Assembly: GCA_046757965.1 (NCBI GenBank)
Contig: JBHHZI010000001.1
Location: forward strand, 26,758-90,757
Source: JBHHZI01 sp046757965
GTDB lineage: Bacteria > Acidobacteriota > Polarisedimenticolia > SMYD01
Direction: 5' to 3'
Length of the DNA: 64,000 bases
In this document: one piece after another, positions 52,794-62,046 of the stretch
How positions within the stretch are numbered: the first letter of the stretch is position 1
Layout: every line of letters starts with the position of its first letter
Notes under the pieces: generated by a model
Database searches by the model: none
Told to the model about the DNA's origin: nothing
The model's input: the letters and a program-made list of their open reading frames with translations, nothing else
Translations under genes and position numbers: made by a program

Positions 52794-55700
52794 TCAGTGC
52801 CGCGGTTGCGTCAGATCGACAGTGACCTGCTCCCCCACCTGCGTCTCGATGGGGAAGCTGCCACTCTCGATGTCACTGAGGATGAAGTCGCCGGCCGGAA
52901 AGTGTTCGAACCTCACTCGGAGGACGCTGGCCGGCATCTTGTCCACATCGCCTCGAGACAGCAACGGAAGCAGAATCGAGTGCGTCAGATCGAACCGTGC
53001 ATCGCGCAGACGAAGGCGCGCCTCAACGTCGTCGGTCCCCGCGGGCAGCCACAACTCCACAACCGAACCCCGGTCCAGCGGGATCTCCATCTCCGTCGGT
53101 TGGCCCGGCTCCACGCGCACCGCCGGTTTCCGTGTCGGCGCCGATGACCCACACGTCCCCCAGATGTCATACTCCCCGGCCTTCACTGCATCGAAGCGGA
53201 CGTGGCCCAGGGCATCGGTGTCGCTTCCATACTGCTCTTCCGATTGCAGCAGCAGGACATACCCTTGACAGCCGCTGGTGGAGTTCGGAGCCACGAGCTG
53301 CACCTGCACCTCGCTGCCGCGATACAACGGTAAGGCGGCCGTCCGTCCGGTCAGCAGACGCTCGACGCCAACCTCATCGGGGAGATAGTCGGGGTGGTAG
53401 AGAGAGACGCCCCGGCTGGGTTCCTTCAGGTGGAGCCGAAACCGACCTTCGCCGTCCGACCGTGAGGCGTTCAAATCGGCTGTCCATCCTTGAACCTCAC
53501 TGTAGTTGCCGCCTCGGGAGAGGTTCTGAATCATGAACGAACTGAGTGGTTCCTGGACTGACGTGGTCACCTCGACCCCGGGAAGCAGCGCTCCGTAGTC
53601 TCCATCGATGGTCACCCCCTCGACACGGACGGACCCAACGTCCAGATCGTAGCGCGCACCTGACTCGTCGACACCCACGATGCGGTTGGCGATTTCCGCG
53701 TCGAGAAGAGCCTGAAGAATATAGGTGCCGGGACTGAGGTGCCGGAGATCGAACGAGCCGTCGTCGTGGCTCCGGGTGGTGTGCAGCGTCATATTCTCCG
53801 GCGCGGACCCTTGCTGCTCCAGACGAACGCTCCGGACGAGAACCCCTCCCAGAGGAACGCCGCCCTCGAGGATACGTCCGCTCAGCACGCTTCCCAGAGC
53901 AATCTCGATGTGATTCACGTCACCGGGTTCGAGATGAACCCTGCGTTCCACTCGCTCGTCGAATTCTTCCACCAGCGGGTCGGTCAGAACCAGGTGGGCA
54001 TCTCCAGCAGGTAGGTCATCCATGGCGAACGAGCCTGAAGAATCGGTTTCGCCGTGTCGCTTCCACCCAGGTCCCGACAGCTCGACCTGCCAGGACTGCA
54101 TCACGACATCGCCCTGTCCCCGGACGCGGCCCTCCAGTCGGATCCCCTCCGCAAGCAGCACCGTGACGGACGATTCGCCATGAACCTTTACCTGCTGCGG
54201 AGCGAACCCGGAATGCTCCACGACTACCACCTGAGTCTGTTCGTCCGCGAGATCACAAAGTGAAAAGTGTCCCGTCTCGTCCGTGTACGTCAGGGTCGTC
54301 TGGGAGTTCGCGGTGAGGCTGAACCCGACGGGAACCGGGTGAATGGCCGCATCGGCGAGAGGTGCCTCGGATGCTCGCGTCAGAACAACCCCTCCCGCGC
54401 AGATCCCGGGCTCCATGAGCACGGTGACCTCCGGTTCCTCGCCCGTTCCGATCTCGACGGATCGGCTGCGCTCGATGTATCCGCGAGCCGAGACAGTCAG
54501 CGTGTAATGTCCATCGAGAAGCCCATCTATCGTGAAGCGCCCCTGAGAATCCGAATGTGTCGCGGGTGGAGTGCCATGAATCCTGAGAAGGCGCAGGTCC
54601 GGGTGCATCGCGTCGATGTCGAGTGGCGCTATCTGAACCTGGAACAGAGTGATCGGCAGTCCTCCGTCCGCTTCGAGGACCTCGCCCCGAAGTCTTCCAC
54701 CACGGACCAGGTGCAATGGCAACAGAGGCCCAGGCACAGTGACCCTTTCCCTCAAGACCGGGATAAAACCGTCCGCGCGCACCTCGACATCGTAGGTGCC
54801 CTCCGGAATTCTGCGGAGAGTAGCACGACCGTCGGCACTCGTTTCCCCGTCCCCGACCTTGTTGCGCCCCCCCCGGCGTTCATACGCGGTGACCTGCGCC
54901 GCCTCGATGGGTACGCCCGTTTCTTCTTCCACGCTGACGTTCAGAGCCGGCGCGTGCGCAAGCGCGACGTTGCCCAGGTCAAGGATTTTCCCGGCCACGA
55001 GTTCGACGTCCGCCAGCACGCGGTCCACAGCCTCGTCTCCGCCGACCGTTGGCCGGTACCAGCCGGCCGGAAGATCGAGCGTGACACACGGAGTGTCCGT
55101 GGCTCCGGTCGCTGTCAGGGAGAGCATCTCGAGTTGCTCCAGATCACGGATCGCCCGCTGTCGACTGCCGACTCTGAGTTGAAACGGCACGACAGGATCG
55201 TCCGTGCCTTCCCATACGCCACACACCTGCAGGTGGGCATAGGGGACCGCATCAATCTGGAGGCCGGCGGACTCGACGGTGTCGGCCACGGCAACGCCAA
55301 AGAGTCCGCCTCCATGAGCCTCCGCCAGGACGACCGCCCCCTCAGGAAAGGAGCCCAGCACGAACCGTCCGTCGACCCCCGTGCCGGCAACGAGGTGGTG
55401 CTTCGAGTCCGCGCCGCCGGGACCGGTCAACCAGGCATTCACCTCGGCCTGCGACACGGGATGATGTCGCGCGTCGACGACCACACCCCTCAACTCGATG
55501 GCCCGATCGAGAGGAATGTCCACTGGACGGGCCTGACCTGGGACGAATGAATCCATGTCGACCGGGAAGAAGCCCGGCGCTTCCACGCGAACACGATAGG
55601 GATGACTTGACAGTCCATCGATACGGAACGTGCCATCCTTGCCTGTCACCGCCCGTTCCACCTCCGTGCCGTCGATCAGCAGGAGAACGACCGTGGCGCC

Positions 55701-56108
55701 AGCAATGGGCCCGCGGTGGTTTGCGGTGACCACCCGCCCGGTCCAGGACAGCTGGTGGCGGAGTCGAACGGGCAAGAAGGACGCACGATCTGGCACCGGA
55801 ATCTCGCGTCGCAGGAATCCGGCGGCCTCGACCAGCAAGATCGCCCTCCCGGGACCGGGCGACGCCAGCTCGAACCCGCCGCGATCGTCCGCGAGCACCG
55901 GGGCCACGGTGGCAACCCCTTTCCACGCAAGGCGGGCTCCCGGCACGACCTCGCCCTGTTCATCCCGAACAACGCCGCGCAGAGGGGACGATGCATCGCT
56001 CGCTGTCCTGGCGGACGCGGCGAACAAGAGTCCAATGAGCACAACCGCCGCCGCCGCGCCGCCCGATGAAGAACAATACAAGCACCGAAAACGATGGCCT
56101 GATCGCAT
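52794..56108 (-). CDS. Large secreted protein of tandem carboxypeptidase-regulatory-like domains
   Basis: ATG 56108 follows GAGAGG and leads into a membrane/signal helix (GAAAAVVLIGLLFAASA). The 1104-aa mature chain is roughly nine to ten Ig-like CarboxypepD_reg modules, each with a GxVxDxxGxPxxGAxV start and a DGxFxLxxLxxGxY end, for example GVVRDEQGEVVPGARLAW, GTFRIDGLSSHPYRVRVEA and GRFTIDGLLDGHYTLTVSA. No enzymatic domain is present. Such modules stabilise or present proteins on the cell surface or sit in front of TonB receptors; here they stand alone. It is likely an extracellular matrix or adhesion protein. It lies directly downstream (leftward) of a small Cys-rich secreted protein. Confidence 0.85.
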   Translation of the reverse strand: MRSGHRFRCLYCSSSGGAAAAVVLIGLLFAASARTASDASSPLRGVVRDEQGEVVPGARLAWKGVATVAPVLADDRGGFELASPGPGRAILLVEAAGFLRREIPVPDRASFLPVRLRHQLSWTGRVVTANHRGPIAGATVVLLLIDGTEVERAVTGKDGTFRIDGLSSHPYRVRVEAPGFFPVDMDSFVPGQARPVDIPLDRAIELRGVVVDARHHPVSQAEVNAWLTGPGGADSKHHLVAGTGVDGRFVLGSFPEGAVVLAEAHGGGLFGVAVADTVESAGLQIDAVPYAHLQVCGVWEGTDDPVVPFQLRVGSRQRAIRDLEQLEMLSLTATGATDTPCVTLDLPAGWYRPTVGGDEAVDRVLADVELVAGKILDLGNVALAHAPALNVSVEEETGVPIEAAQVTAYERRGGRNKVGDGETSADGRATLRRIPEGTYDVEVRADGFIPVLRERVTVPGPLLPLHLVRGGRLRGEVLEADGGLPITLFQVQIAPLDIDAMHPDLRLLRIHGTPPATHSDSQGRFTIDGLLDGHYTLTVSARGYIERSRSVEIGTGEEPEVTVLMEPGICAGGVVLTRASEAPLADAAIHPVPVGFSLTANSQTTLTYTDETGHFSLCDLADEQTQVVVVEHSGFAPQQVKVHGESSVTVLLAEGIRLEGRVRGQGDVVMQSWQVELSGPGWKRHGETDSSGSFAMDDLPAGDAHLVLTDPLVEEFDERVERRVHLEPGDVNHIEIALGSVLSGRILEGGVPLGGVLVRSVRLEQQGSAPENMTLHTTRSHDDGSFDLRHLSPGTYILQALLDAEIANRIVGVDESGARYDLDVGSVRVEGVTIDGDYGALLPGVEVTTSVQEPLSSFMIQNLSRGGNYSEVQGWTADLNASRSDGEGRFRLHLKEPSRGVSLYHPDYLPDEVGVERLLTGRTAALPLYRGSEVQVQLVAPNSTSGCQGYVLLLQSEEQYGSDTDALGHVRFDAVKAGEYDIWGTCGSSAPTRKPAVRVEPGQPTEMEIPLDRGSVVELWLPAGTDDVEARLRLRDARFDLTHSILLPLLSRGDVDKMPASVLRVRFEHFPAGDFILSDIESGSFPIETQVGEQVTVDLTQPRH

Positions 56109-56160
56109 CACACCTCTCGACGAATGTGGGGCCCGTCCCTCCCATCGGGCCCCGTCTGTT

Positions 56161-56553
56161 TCAGGATACCAGTTGGGACGATGTTGCCGCATTGTTCCAC
56201 GCGATCTCCATCCCCGCGCGGTGAACAGAGCGACCGAAGAGGCCGCGAATCAGTCGTTCCGAGCGAATCGGTCGCAGATCCGGGCGTGGCGCCCAGAATC
56301 GAGAGATGATCGGCTTGATGGTCGTTGGCCCGTCATCGCCGCCACCATTGCCGGGAACCACGCAGTTGCCACTGAGATTGCAACGACCGAAAAGCTTCGA
56401 ACTGTGACACGAACTGGCGCCACTACCCTCCGTGGCGGAGCAAACGCGACTTGCCGAACAGGTCACGCAAGCGCGGGGTGCCGCAGGGATACCGGCGGCG
56501 AGCATCACAACCGCTGAGAGACCGAGAACAAACGTGAGACGTTTCGAGTTCAT
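56161..56553 (-). CDS. Small Cys-rich secreted protein (130 aa)
   Basis: AAGGAG four bases before ATG 56553 fixes the start. The signal peptide is MNSKRLTFVLGLSAVVMLAAG. The mature N-terminus carries six Cys (29, 32, 38, 49, 58, 64), starting CVTC, then a Gly-rich hinge (PGNGGGDDG) and a basic C-terminus of about 55 residues. I do not recognise the family; the Cys pattern suggests disulfides or metal binding. It lies 52 bases upstream of the large carboxypeptidase-regulatory-like gene on the same strand, so the two may be co-expressed. Confidence 0.65.
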   Translation of the reverse strand: MNSKRLTFVLGLSAVVMLAAGIPAAPRACVTCSASRVCSATEGSGASSCHSSKLFGRCNLSGNCVVPGNGGGDDGPTTIKPIISRFWAPRPDLRPIRSERLIRGLFGRSVHRAGMEIAWNNAATSSQLVS

Positions 56554-57220
56554 GAAGCTCCTTCCCTTTCCGCACAGCCCGATGTCGAGATGAGACGCCA
56601 GGCGTGGGCGGTGAATGGCGCGGAGACGGCGCTGGTCACGCTCTTTCTCCGCGTACGGTTGATGAAATATCGCCGGTGGTAGGCGACGGTTTCCTTGGAA
56701 CGCAGCATGCCGATGAGACAACTCCGGACAGGCGTGGTCAGCCAACCATCCAGGAGCCAGGGCCACAGGTGGCGATACGACGCTGGCGGAGACGTTCATC
56801 ATTTCACCGGTTTCTTCCCCACGACAGGTTCGACCCGGAACCTTGCCGGCAGAGATTGGTGGTCACGGCGGAGCAAGAGGCAAATTGTGTGCCAGCTCTC
56901 CGCTTTCCCCCGGATCCATGCAGACCACCATCGAACAGCGTACCGGAGCGCAGGGAAACGGCGACGGCGGCCAAGAAAGTCGGATCCATGCACCGATTCA
57001 ACCAGCCTGGAGGTCGTCTCATTCGCAGATAGAGACGGGCCGCTGCGCGCGCTCTAGGACGACTGTTCCATCTCGCACAGTGGCTGTTCTGTGTTGTCCT
57101 GCAGTGGGACATCCGGCTCTCGAGACCACGGTCCGGCGTTCATGTCCACCCGTGCCGCCCGACCTCGCCCCGCGGCATGCCGTGATACACTGCCCAAACA
57201 ACGAACGAGGAGACCTGCCT
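56554..57220. other. 667-base region without a recognised gene
   Basis: It lies between the leftward Cys-rich protein and the rightward CDGSH gene. Several short frames exist on both strands (for example leftward around 56800-57000), but none has a Shine-Dalgarno sequence, family motif or neighbour-like codon use. GC content appears lower than in surrounding genes. The motif GCATGGATCC occurs twice on the minus strand about 65 bases apart (near 56920 and 56985). It may hold an unrecognised small gene or decayed sequence; I can support neither. Confidence 0.4.
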
Positions 57221-57457
57221 GTGACCGAGCCGACCGTTGCCGAGAAGTACCCTGCTGTCCTGGAGCTCGAACCCGGCACTTACCACTGGTGCCGCTGCGG
57301 GCGCTCCGCCGGCCAGCCGTACTGCGACGGGTCGCATGCCGGCACGGCGTTCACACCGCTCACCTTCACGATCGAGGAGAAGAAGACCGTGGCCCTGTGC
57401 CAGTGCAAGGTCACCGGCAATGCTCCGTTCTGCGACGGCGCTCACAAGCGTCTCTGA
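57221..57457 (+). CDS. Dual CDGSH iron-sulfur domain protein
   Basis: A GTG start at 57221 with GGAG eight bases upstream; 78 aa. Two complete CDGSH motifs: WCRCGRSAGQPYCDGSH (Cys24, 26, 35 and His39) and LCQCKVTGNAPFCDGAH (Cys60, 62, 71 and His75). Each binds a labile, redox-active [2Fe-2S] cluster with 3Cys-1His coordination, as in the MitoNEET/Miner2 class. It is soluble and cytoplasmic, and may act in electron or cluster transfer or redox sensing. It is a full-length minimal member with no fused domain, and lies about 300 bases upstream of a radical SAM enzyme, which also needs Fe-S. Confidence 0.95.
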   Translation: MTEPTVAEKYPAVLELEPGTYHWCRCGRSAGQPYCDGSHAGTAFTPLTFTIEEKKTVALCQCKVTGNAPFCDGAHKRL

Positions 57458-57754
57458 CAGATCACCGGTCTTCGCCGGCGCCGGCCACCTCTTCGAGGGA
57501 AGGGAACGGCCGGCGACAACGTCCGTCCGTCAGGTGAGCACGCCGGCCGGGAGCCTCTCCTCGATGGGTGAGCCGACGCGATGGCGGCATCTGGCCCGAT
57601 CGACCGACCGTCGCCGGCAGGCCCGCCGGTGGCGCGGCACGGGCAAGACCGGCAGCCGGATCCTTCCCGGCGGGAGATGGTAGTCTGTGGGTGACTCTCG
57701 CGGACGTGAGGCGCCCCATCTGAACCGCGGGGTCGCACCACGGGAGGGCTTGTC

Positions 57755-59794
57755 GTGAAGGCACTTCTGGTCTATCCTGAACACCCCGATCAGACCTACT
57801 GGAGCTTCAGCCGCTCGCTCCCCTACATCGGATGCCGTAGCGCCATGCCTCCGCTGGGGCTCATCACGGTGGCGGCCATGCTACCGGACCACTGGCAGCT
57901 TCGCCTCATCGACATGAACACCACGATTCTGCGCGACGCGGACCTGCTGTGGGCCGACGTCGTTCTCACCTCGACCATGGTGGTTCAGGCGGCCTCGCTC
58001 CACGCGGTCATCGACCGATGCCATCGGCTCGACATTCCGGTGGTGGCGGGCGGTCCGTACCCCAGCGGCTCCCCCGGACAGGTTCACCAGGCGGACCACA
58101 TCTTCGTCGGAGAGGCCGAGGACGAGATCGCCGCGTTCGCGGCAGCGCTGGAGTCGGGAACGGCCCCGAAGATTCACCGCGCCTCCGGCCTGCCCGCCAT
58201 CGGCCACGCTCCGGTGCCCCGGTTCGACCTCCTGGATCTCGACGCATATGCTTCCATGGCCATCCAGCACTCGCGGGGCTGCCCGTTCGGATGCGAGTTC
58301 TGCGACATCTGGAAGCTGTACGGCCGACGCTCCCGGGTCAAGGAACCGTCCCAGATGGCCGCCGAGCTGGACGCACTCCACGACGCGGGCTGGCGCGGCT
58401 CGGTCTTCTTCGTCGACGATAACTTCATCGGCAACCCGCATGTGGCTCGCCGCTCGCTGGCGACTCTCGAGTCCTGGCAGGCGGAGCACGGTTTTCCCTT
58501 CCAGTTCTACACCGAGGCATCTGTGAATCTCGGTACTGACGACGCGCTCATGGGCGCCATGCGTGATGCCGGCTTCAACTTCGTCTTTCTCGGCATCGAA
58601 TCACCATCGAGCGAGAGCCTGGCCGGCGCCAACAAGCCGCTGAACGCGAGGCTCGATCTCCTCGATGTGGTCCGCCGCATCCAGGCGCACGGCCTCGAGG
58701 TCTCCGGGGGCTTCATTGTCGGCTTCGACGAGGACACGGAGGACATCTTCGACCGCCAGATCGCCTTCATCCGGGAAGCCGCCATCCCGATGGCCATGGT
58801 GGGCATTCTCACCGCCATCGAGGGCACGGACCTCTACGACCGGCTGAGGGCGGAGGGCCGTCTGCTGCACGAATCGCCCGGCGACAATACCCACCGCTTC
58901 GAGGCGAACTTCATCCCTCGCCTGCCCGCCGATCAGCTCGCCGCCGGTTACCGGCGCGTGATGAACACGCTCTACGACCCGACACTGAGGGATTACTTCT
59001 CCCGCTGCCGGCGTCTGTTCGACCGGCTGGGGCCCAACCCCCGCTTCACCCGGCGCATCGTGTCGCGGGAGATCCGCGCCCTGCTCCGCTCTCTCGCCAC
59101 GATCGTAACCCGCCGGTACGGCCGGGAGTACCTTCGCTTTCTCCTCTGGTGCCTGCGGCGCCACCCGGCCCGCTTTCCGGAGGCGGTGCGCCTCGCCATC
59201 CAGGGCTTCCATCTCGAGGCGATCACGCGGGAAGCGCTCGCCTGTGACGATCTACGCAAGGTGTCCGTGAAGCTCACCGAGCGGTTCGCGGTGCGCCTGG
59301 GCCGGATCGCACGCGGCGCACGGAGACCATCCATCACTGCCGCCGCGTATGTCCGCACGGTGATGATCGAGCGGGACCGAGTGCTGCGCAATCTGAGGCG
59401 GCGCCTGCGCAGCCTGGCTCCCGACGCCCGCGCTGCCGCCGCGTTGATCTACGGGGAGACCCTCACCAGGCTCGACGCCCTGTGCTCCGAGCACCTCCCC
59501 ACAGCTTCGGGTGTGTTCCACGCCGGCACCGAGCGACTCGCCGCCCTGCGCACGGCACTGCAGAATGATGTCGATCGAGTTCGCTTGCGATCTCTCGCGC
59601 TCTACGCCAGGGCCGGTGACGGCGTGGCAGAGATCCGTCGAGAGATACGGGCCGTCCATGGCATGCGCCGCGCGATCCTGCGTCGGGCGAGGCGGCGCGT
59701 GCAGGCTCTGCCCGCCGAGTACCGTGTTCTGGGCAGTGTCGAGCTGCAGGCCCTGCGCCGCACACTCGCCGGCGTGGTCCCCGTCACCACCTGA
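57755..59794 (+). CDS. B12-binding radical SAM protein (DUF4070 type) with long C-terminal extension
   Basis: A GTG start at 57755 after GGGAGG; 679 aa. The N-terminal cobalamin-binding-like domain (1-150; LLVYPEHPDQTYWSF, GGPYPSGSP) precedes a radical SAM core with C176-C180-C183 (GCPFGCEFCDIWKLYGRRSR). FFVDDNFIGN, GIESPSSESL and VSGGFIVGFDEDTED follow. The DUF4070 region runs to about residue 500 and usually ends such proteins near GFHLEAITRE. Here about 165 more residues follow, very Arg-rich and helical, which I do not recognise. The enzyme likely modifies a lipid, hopanoid or small metabolite by radical chemistry; the substrate is unknown. No classic DXHXXG cobalamin motif is seen, so B12 use is uncertain. 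Confidence 0.9.
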   Translation: MKALLVYPEHPDQTYWSFSRSLPYIGCRSAMPPLGLITVAAMLPDHWQLRLIDMNTTILRDADLLWADVVLTSTMVVQAASLHAVIDRCHRLDIPVVAGGPYPSGSPGQVHQADHIFVGEAEDEIAAFAAALESGTAPKIHRASGLPAIGHAPVPRFDLLDLDAYASMAIQHSRGCPFGCEFCDIWKLYGRRSRVKEPSQMAAELDALHDAGWRGSVFFVDDNFIGNPHVARRSLATLESWQAEHGFPFQFYTEASVNLGTDDALMGAMRDAGFNFVFLGIESPSSESLAGANKPLNARLDLLDVVRRIQAHGLEVSGGFIVGFDEDTEDIFDRQIAFIREAAIPMAMVGILTAIEGTDLYDRLRAEGRLLHESPGDNTHRFEANFIPRLPADQLAAGYRRVMNTLYDPTLRDYFSRCRRLFDRLGPNPRFTRRIVSREIRALLRSLATIVTRRYGREYLRFLLWCLRRHPARFPEAVRLAIQGFHLEAITREALACDDLRKVSVKLTERFAVRLGRIARGARRPSITAAAYVRTVMIERDRVLRNLRRRLRSLAPDARAAAALIYGETLTRLDALCSEHLPTASGVFHAGTERLAALRTALQNDVDRVRLRSLALYARAGDGVAEIRREIRAVHGMRRAILRRARRRVQALPAEYRVLGSVELQALRRTLAGVVPVTT

Positions 59795-60001
59795 TGGTTC
59801 ACGGCGCAAGTTGACGACGCCGGCCGGATGGGCCTCACTGAATTCCCGGAACGCCAGGTCCTGCTTTCCGACCGTGCCGACGAGGCCCTCGCCCTCCACG
59901 CGCTCCATGACGAGAACAGGCATGCCGGCGTCTTCCTCGACCAAGTGCACGGTGACGATGTTCGGATGATTGACGGCGGCGGTCACCCACACGGACAACA
60001 T
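59795..60001 (-). pseudogene. Relic of a Ser/Thr protein kinase N-lobe
   Basis: Read leftward from 60001, a short frame gives VTAAVNHPNIVTVHLVEEDA and GMPVLVMERVEGEGL. This matches the region after helix C of bacterial Ser/Thr kinases (xLNHPNIVTVYxVEE, then FLVMELVEG). Further on, SEAHPAGVVNLRREPSGGDG resembles AAHxxGVVHRDLKPxN with the HRD replaced and parts between deleted. Glycine loop, VAIK and DFG are absent. On its far side the frame runs into sequence antisense to the radical SAM gene. It is a fragment, not an active kinase, lying just upstream of an intact kinase operon on the other strand. Confidence 0.55.
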
Positions 60002-60114
60002 CCATTGATTCAGTCACTTGAAGAGCATCAATAGCAAGATTCTGGCGTCTTGACTTTCGCCTCGCCCGGGTCGACTTTTTCTTGACGGGGCGGTTCTGCC
60101 CCCTGGGGGTAGCC

Positions 60115-60522
60115 ATGCGAAGAGATCCGACCAAAGTGATGCCCGGCTCCCAGGAGAGCAGGGGATTCCAGCAGTTCCTGACCGGCCACGACGTGAAGCT
60201 CGTCCAGGTGTCCGGGGACGCGGCCGGCACGCAGTTCGAGCTCCGCCAGGAGGTTCAGACGCTCGGTCGCGGAGCGGATGCCGACCTCGTCATCGATACA
60301 GAGGCCGCGTCTCGAAAGCACGCCGCCATCGAATTCGCCGGCGGACAGTTCCGCGTGCGCGATCTCGGCAGCACCAACGGCTTCCTGCTCAACGGCAAGT
60401 CGGTGCAGACAGCGAACCTGCAACACGGCGATCAGATCGAGATCGGCGGGCAGGTTTTCCAGTTCATCTGCGACACCCGGGATGTCGATCCCGAGACCTA
60501 TCAGATCGACGCGGACGACTGA
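60115..60522 (+). CDS. FHA domain protein
   Basis: Start at ATG 60115 after a GGGGG tract; the frame is open to 60082. 135 aa. A single forkhead-associated domain (about 30-120): VQTLGRGADADLVIDTEAASRKHAAIE carries the GR and SRKH phosphothreonine-binding core, and VRDLGSTNGFLLNGK the conserved STNG turn. FHA domains bind phospho-Thr peptides, so this is the probable partner or substrate of the Ser/Thr kinase encoded 39 bases downstream. There is no membrane segment. Confidence 0.93.
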   Translation: MRRDPTKVMPGSQESRGFQQFLTGHDVKLVQVSGDAAGTQFELRQEVQTLGRGADADLVIDTEAASRKHAAIEFAGGQFRVRDLGSTNGFLLNGKSVQTANLQHGDQIEIGGQVFQFICDTRDVDPETYQIDADD

Positions 60523-60561
60523 TCCGACAGGTTCCCCCACGAACCGGAACGGCAAACCAAC

Positions 60562-62046
60562 ATGAGCAGGCCGTCCAACCCACGCCCCAGACATGTCGCG
60601 GACTACGAGATCGAACGGGAGATCGGTCAGGGCGGCATGGGTGTGGTCTACCTGGCCCACCAGCAGACTCTCGAGCGCCCTGCCGTTCTCAAGAAGATCC
60701 GCCGCGAGCTCTTGACCGACACCATTGCTGTCGAACGCTTCCGGCGTGAGGCATGCGCGGCCGCAGCCGTGCACCATCAGAACGTCGTTGCCGTCTACGA
60801 CGCCTTCGAGTGGCGCAACGACCTCTACATCGCCCAGGAACTGGTCGACGGACAGGACCTGCGGGCAATTCTCGACAAGGCGAAGCGCCTGCGCCCCGAG
60901 ATCGCCGCACTGATCGCCCTGGAGGTCGTACGTGGCCTCGAGGAGATCCACGCCCGCGGGATCGTGCACCGCGACGTCAAGCCCGGCAACGTTCTCATCG
61001 GCTGGGAGGGCGAGACCAAGATCGCCGACTTCGGCATCGCGCTGGCGGAGAACGGCAACGGCCTCACCCGGCCCGGCCTGATGGTCGGCTCGGTCCACTA
61101 CATGTCTCCCGAACAGATCCTGGGCGAGCCGCTCGACCATCGCAGCGACCTCTTCCTGCTCGGTATCCTCCTGTACGAGATGATCGCGGGCATGCCGCCG
61201 TTCCAGGAATCGACCGACGCCTCGGCGGACACGCTCCTCCACAGGATACAGGACGGCCGCTTCACACCGCTGCGCAAGATCGCGCCGCAGGCGCCGCGCT
61301 ATCTGGCGCGCCTGATCCGTTTCTGCCTGCGAGCCCGGCCGGCGCAGCGCGTGCCATCGACCACCGCCGTCCGGCGGTTACTCGAGCGCCGGCTGCGCAG
61401 CCACTCGCCGGCCGACTGCCGCCGGAGGATCGCCATCTACCTGCGGGAGCGTGGCATCCTGGAGCCGATCGACGAGCACACCGCCGTGCGACCGAGGCAG
61501 CCGGGGGCCAGGGCGCAGCCGCGCGGCGCCCGGTTCCCACAACGCCGACTCCCTGACGGGCGGGCAGGTCTGCCGTCATCGCTCTCGCGCCGTGTCACCG
61601 TGGCGGCGTCGCTGCTGATGGCGGTGATCACCACGGGCTACGTCCTGCGCCCGGCGAGCACCGGGACGACGAGAGCCGAGCTCGCCCAGGTGCGATTCGC
61701 GGAGGGGAGCCCGCTGGGCGCAAACGAGTCGGGTTCGCCACCGCCCACTGGCTCGTCGACCGGTTCGTCGCAACCTGCTCCCACGGGGCCGGCAGTCGGA
61801 ACCGTTCCATCACCGTCGCCCGAGCCGGCAAGCGTGCGCTTCGTCGCCTATCCATGGGCCGAGATTCGTGTTGATGATGGCCCGCCTTTCTTGACCCCGC
61901 GGGCACTGCCGGTGGAACTGCCGCCCGGATCGCACCGGGTCGTCTTCACGCACCCGACTTACGGCGAGGCGGAGGTGACCATCGACGTCGAGCCGGGCGA
62001 GACACTCGACGTGCGGCACGAGTTCGAGAAGGCGGCGGGCCGATGA
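60562..62046 (+). CDS. Ser/Thr protein kinase with extracytoplasmic PEGA domain
   Basis: 494 aa. The kinase domain is complete: GQGGMGVVYLAHQ loop, PAVLKK lysine, GIVHRDVKPGNVL, IADFGIAL and YMSPEQIL. One membrane helix (VTVAASLLMAVITTGYVL, about 340-357) follows an Arg/Pro-rich segment, then a Ser/Pro/Gly-rich linker and a C-terminal PEGA domain (YPWAEIRVDDGPPFLTPRAL to HPTYGEAEVTIDVEPGETL). PEGA modules occur on surface proteins and may sense the wall. It is in an operon with the upstream FHA protein and the downstream LysM protein, whose ATG overlaps its stop (ATGA). It likely couples cell-wall state to phosphorylation of the FHA protein. Confidence 0.95.
   Translation: MSRPSNPRPRHVADYEIEREIGQGGMGVVYLAHQQTLERPAVLKKIRRELLTDTIAVERFRREACAAAAVHHQNVVAVYDAFEWRNDLYIAQELVDGQDLRAILDKAKRLRPEIAALIALEVVRGLEEIHARGIVHRDVKPGNVLIGWEGETKIADFGIALAENGNGLTRPGLMVGSVHYMSPEQILGEPLDHRSDLFLLGILLYEMIAGMPPFQESTDASADTLLHRIQDGRFTPLRKIAPQAPRYLARLIRFCLRARPAQRVPSTTAVRRLLERRLRSHSPADCRRRIAIYLRERGILEPIDEHTAVRPRQPGARAQPRGARFPQRRLPDGRAGLPSSLSRRVTVAASLLMAVITTGYVLRPASTGTTRAELAQVRFAEGSPLGANESGSPPPTGSSTGSSQPAPTGPAVGTVPSPSPEPASVRFVAYPWAEIRVDDGPPFLTPRALPVELPPGSHRVVFTHPTYGEAEVTIDVEPGETLDVRHEFEKAAGR

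Noticed and set aside
57474..57485. GCCGGCGCCGGC palindrome after the CDGSH gene
   Set aside because: Such GC-rich palindromes recur by chance in this sequence and no T-tract follows, so I do not call it a terminator.
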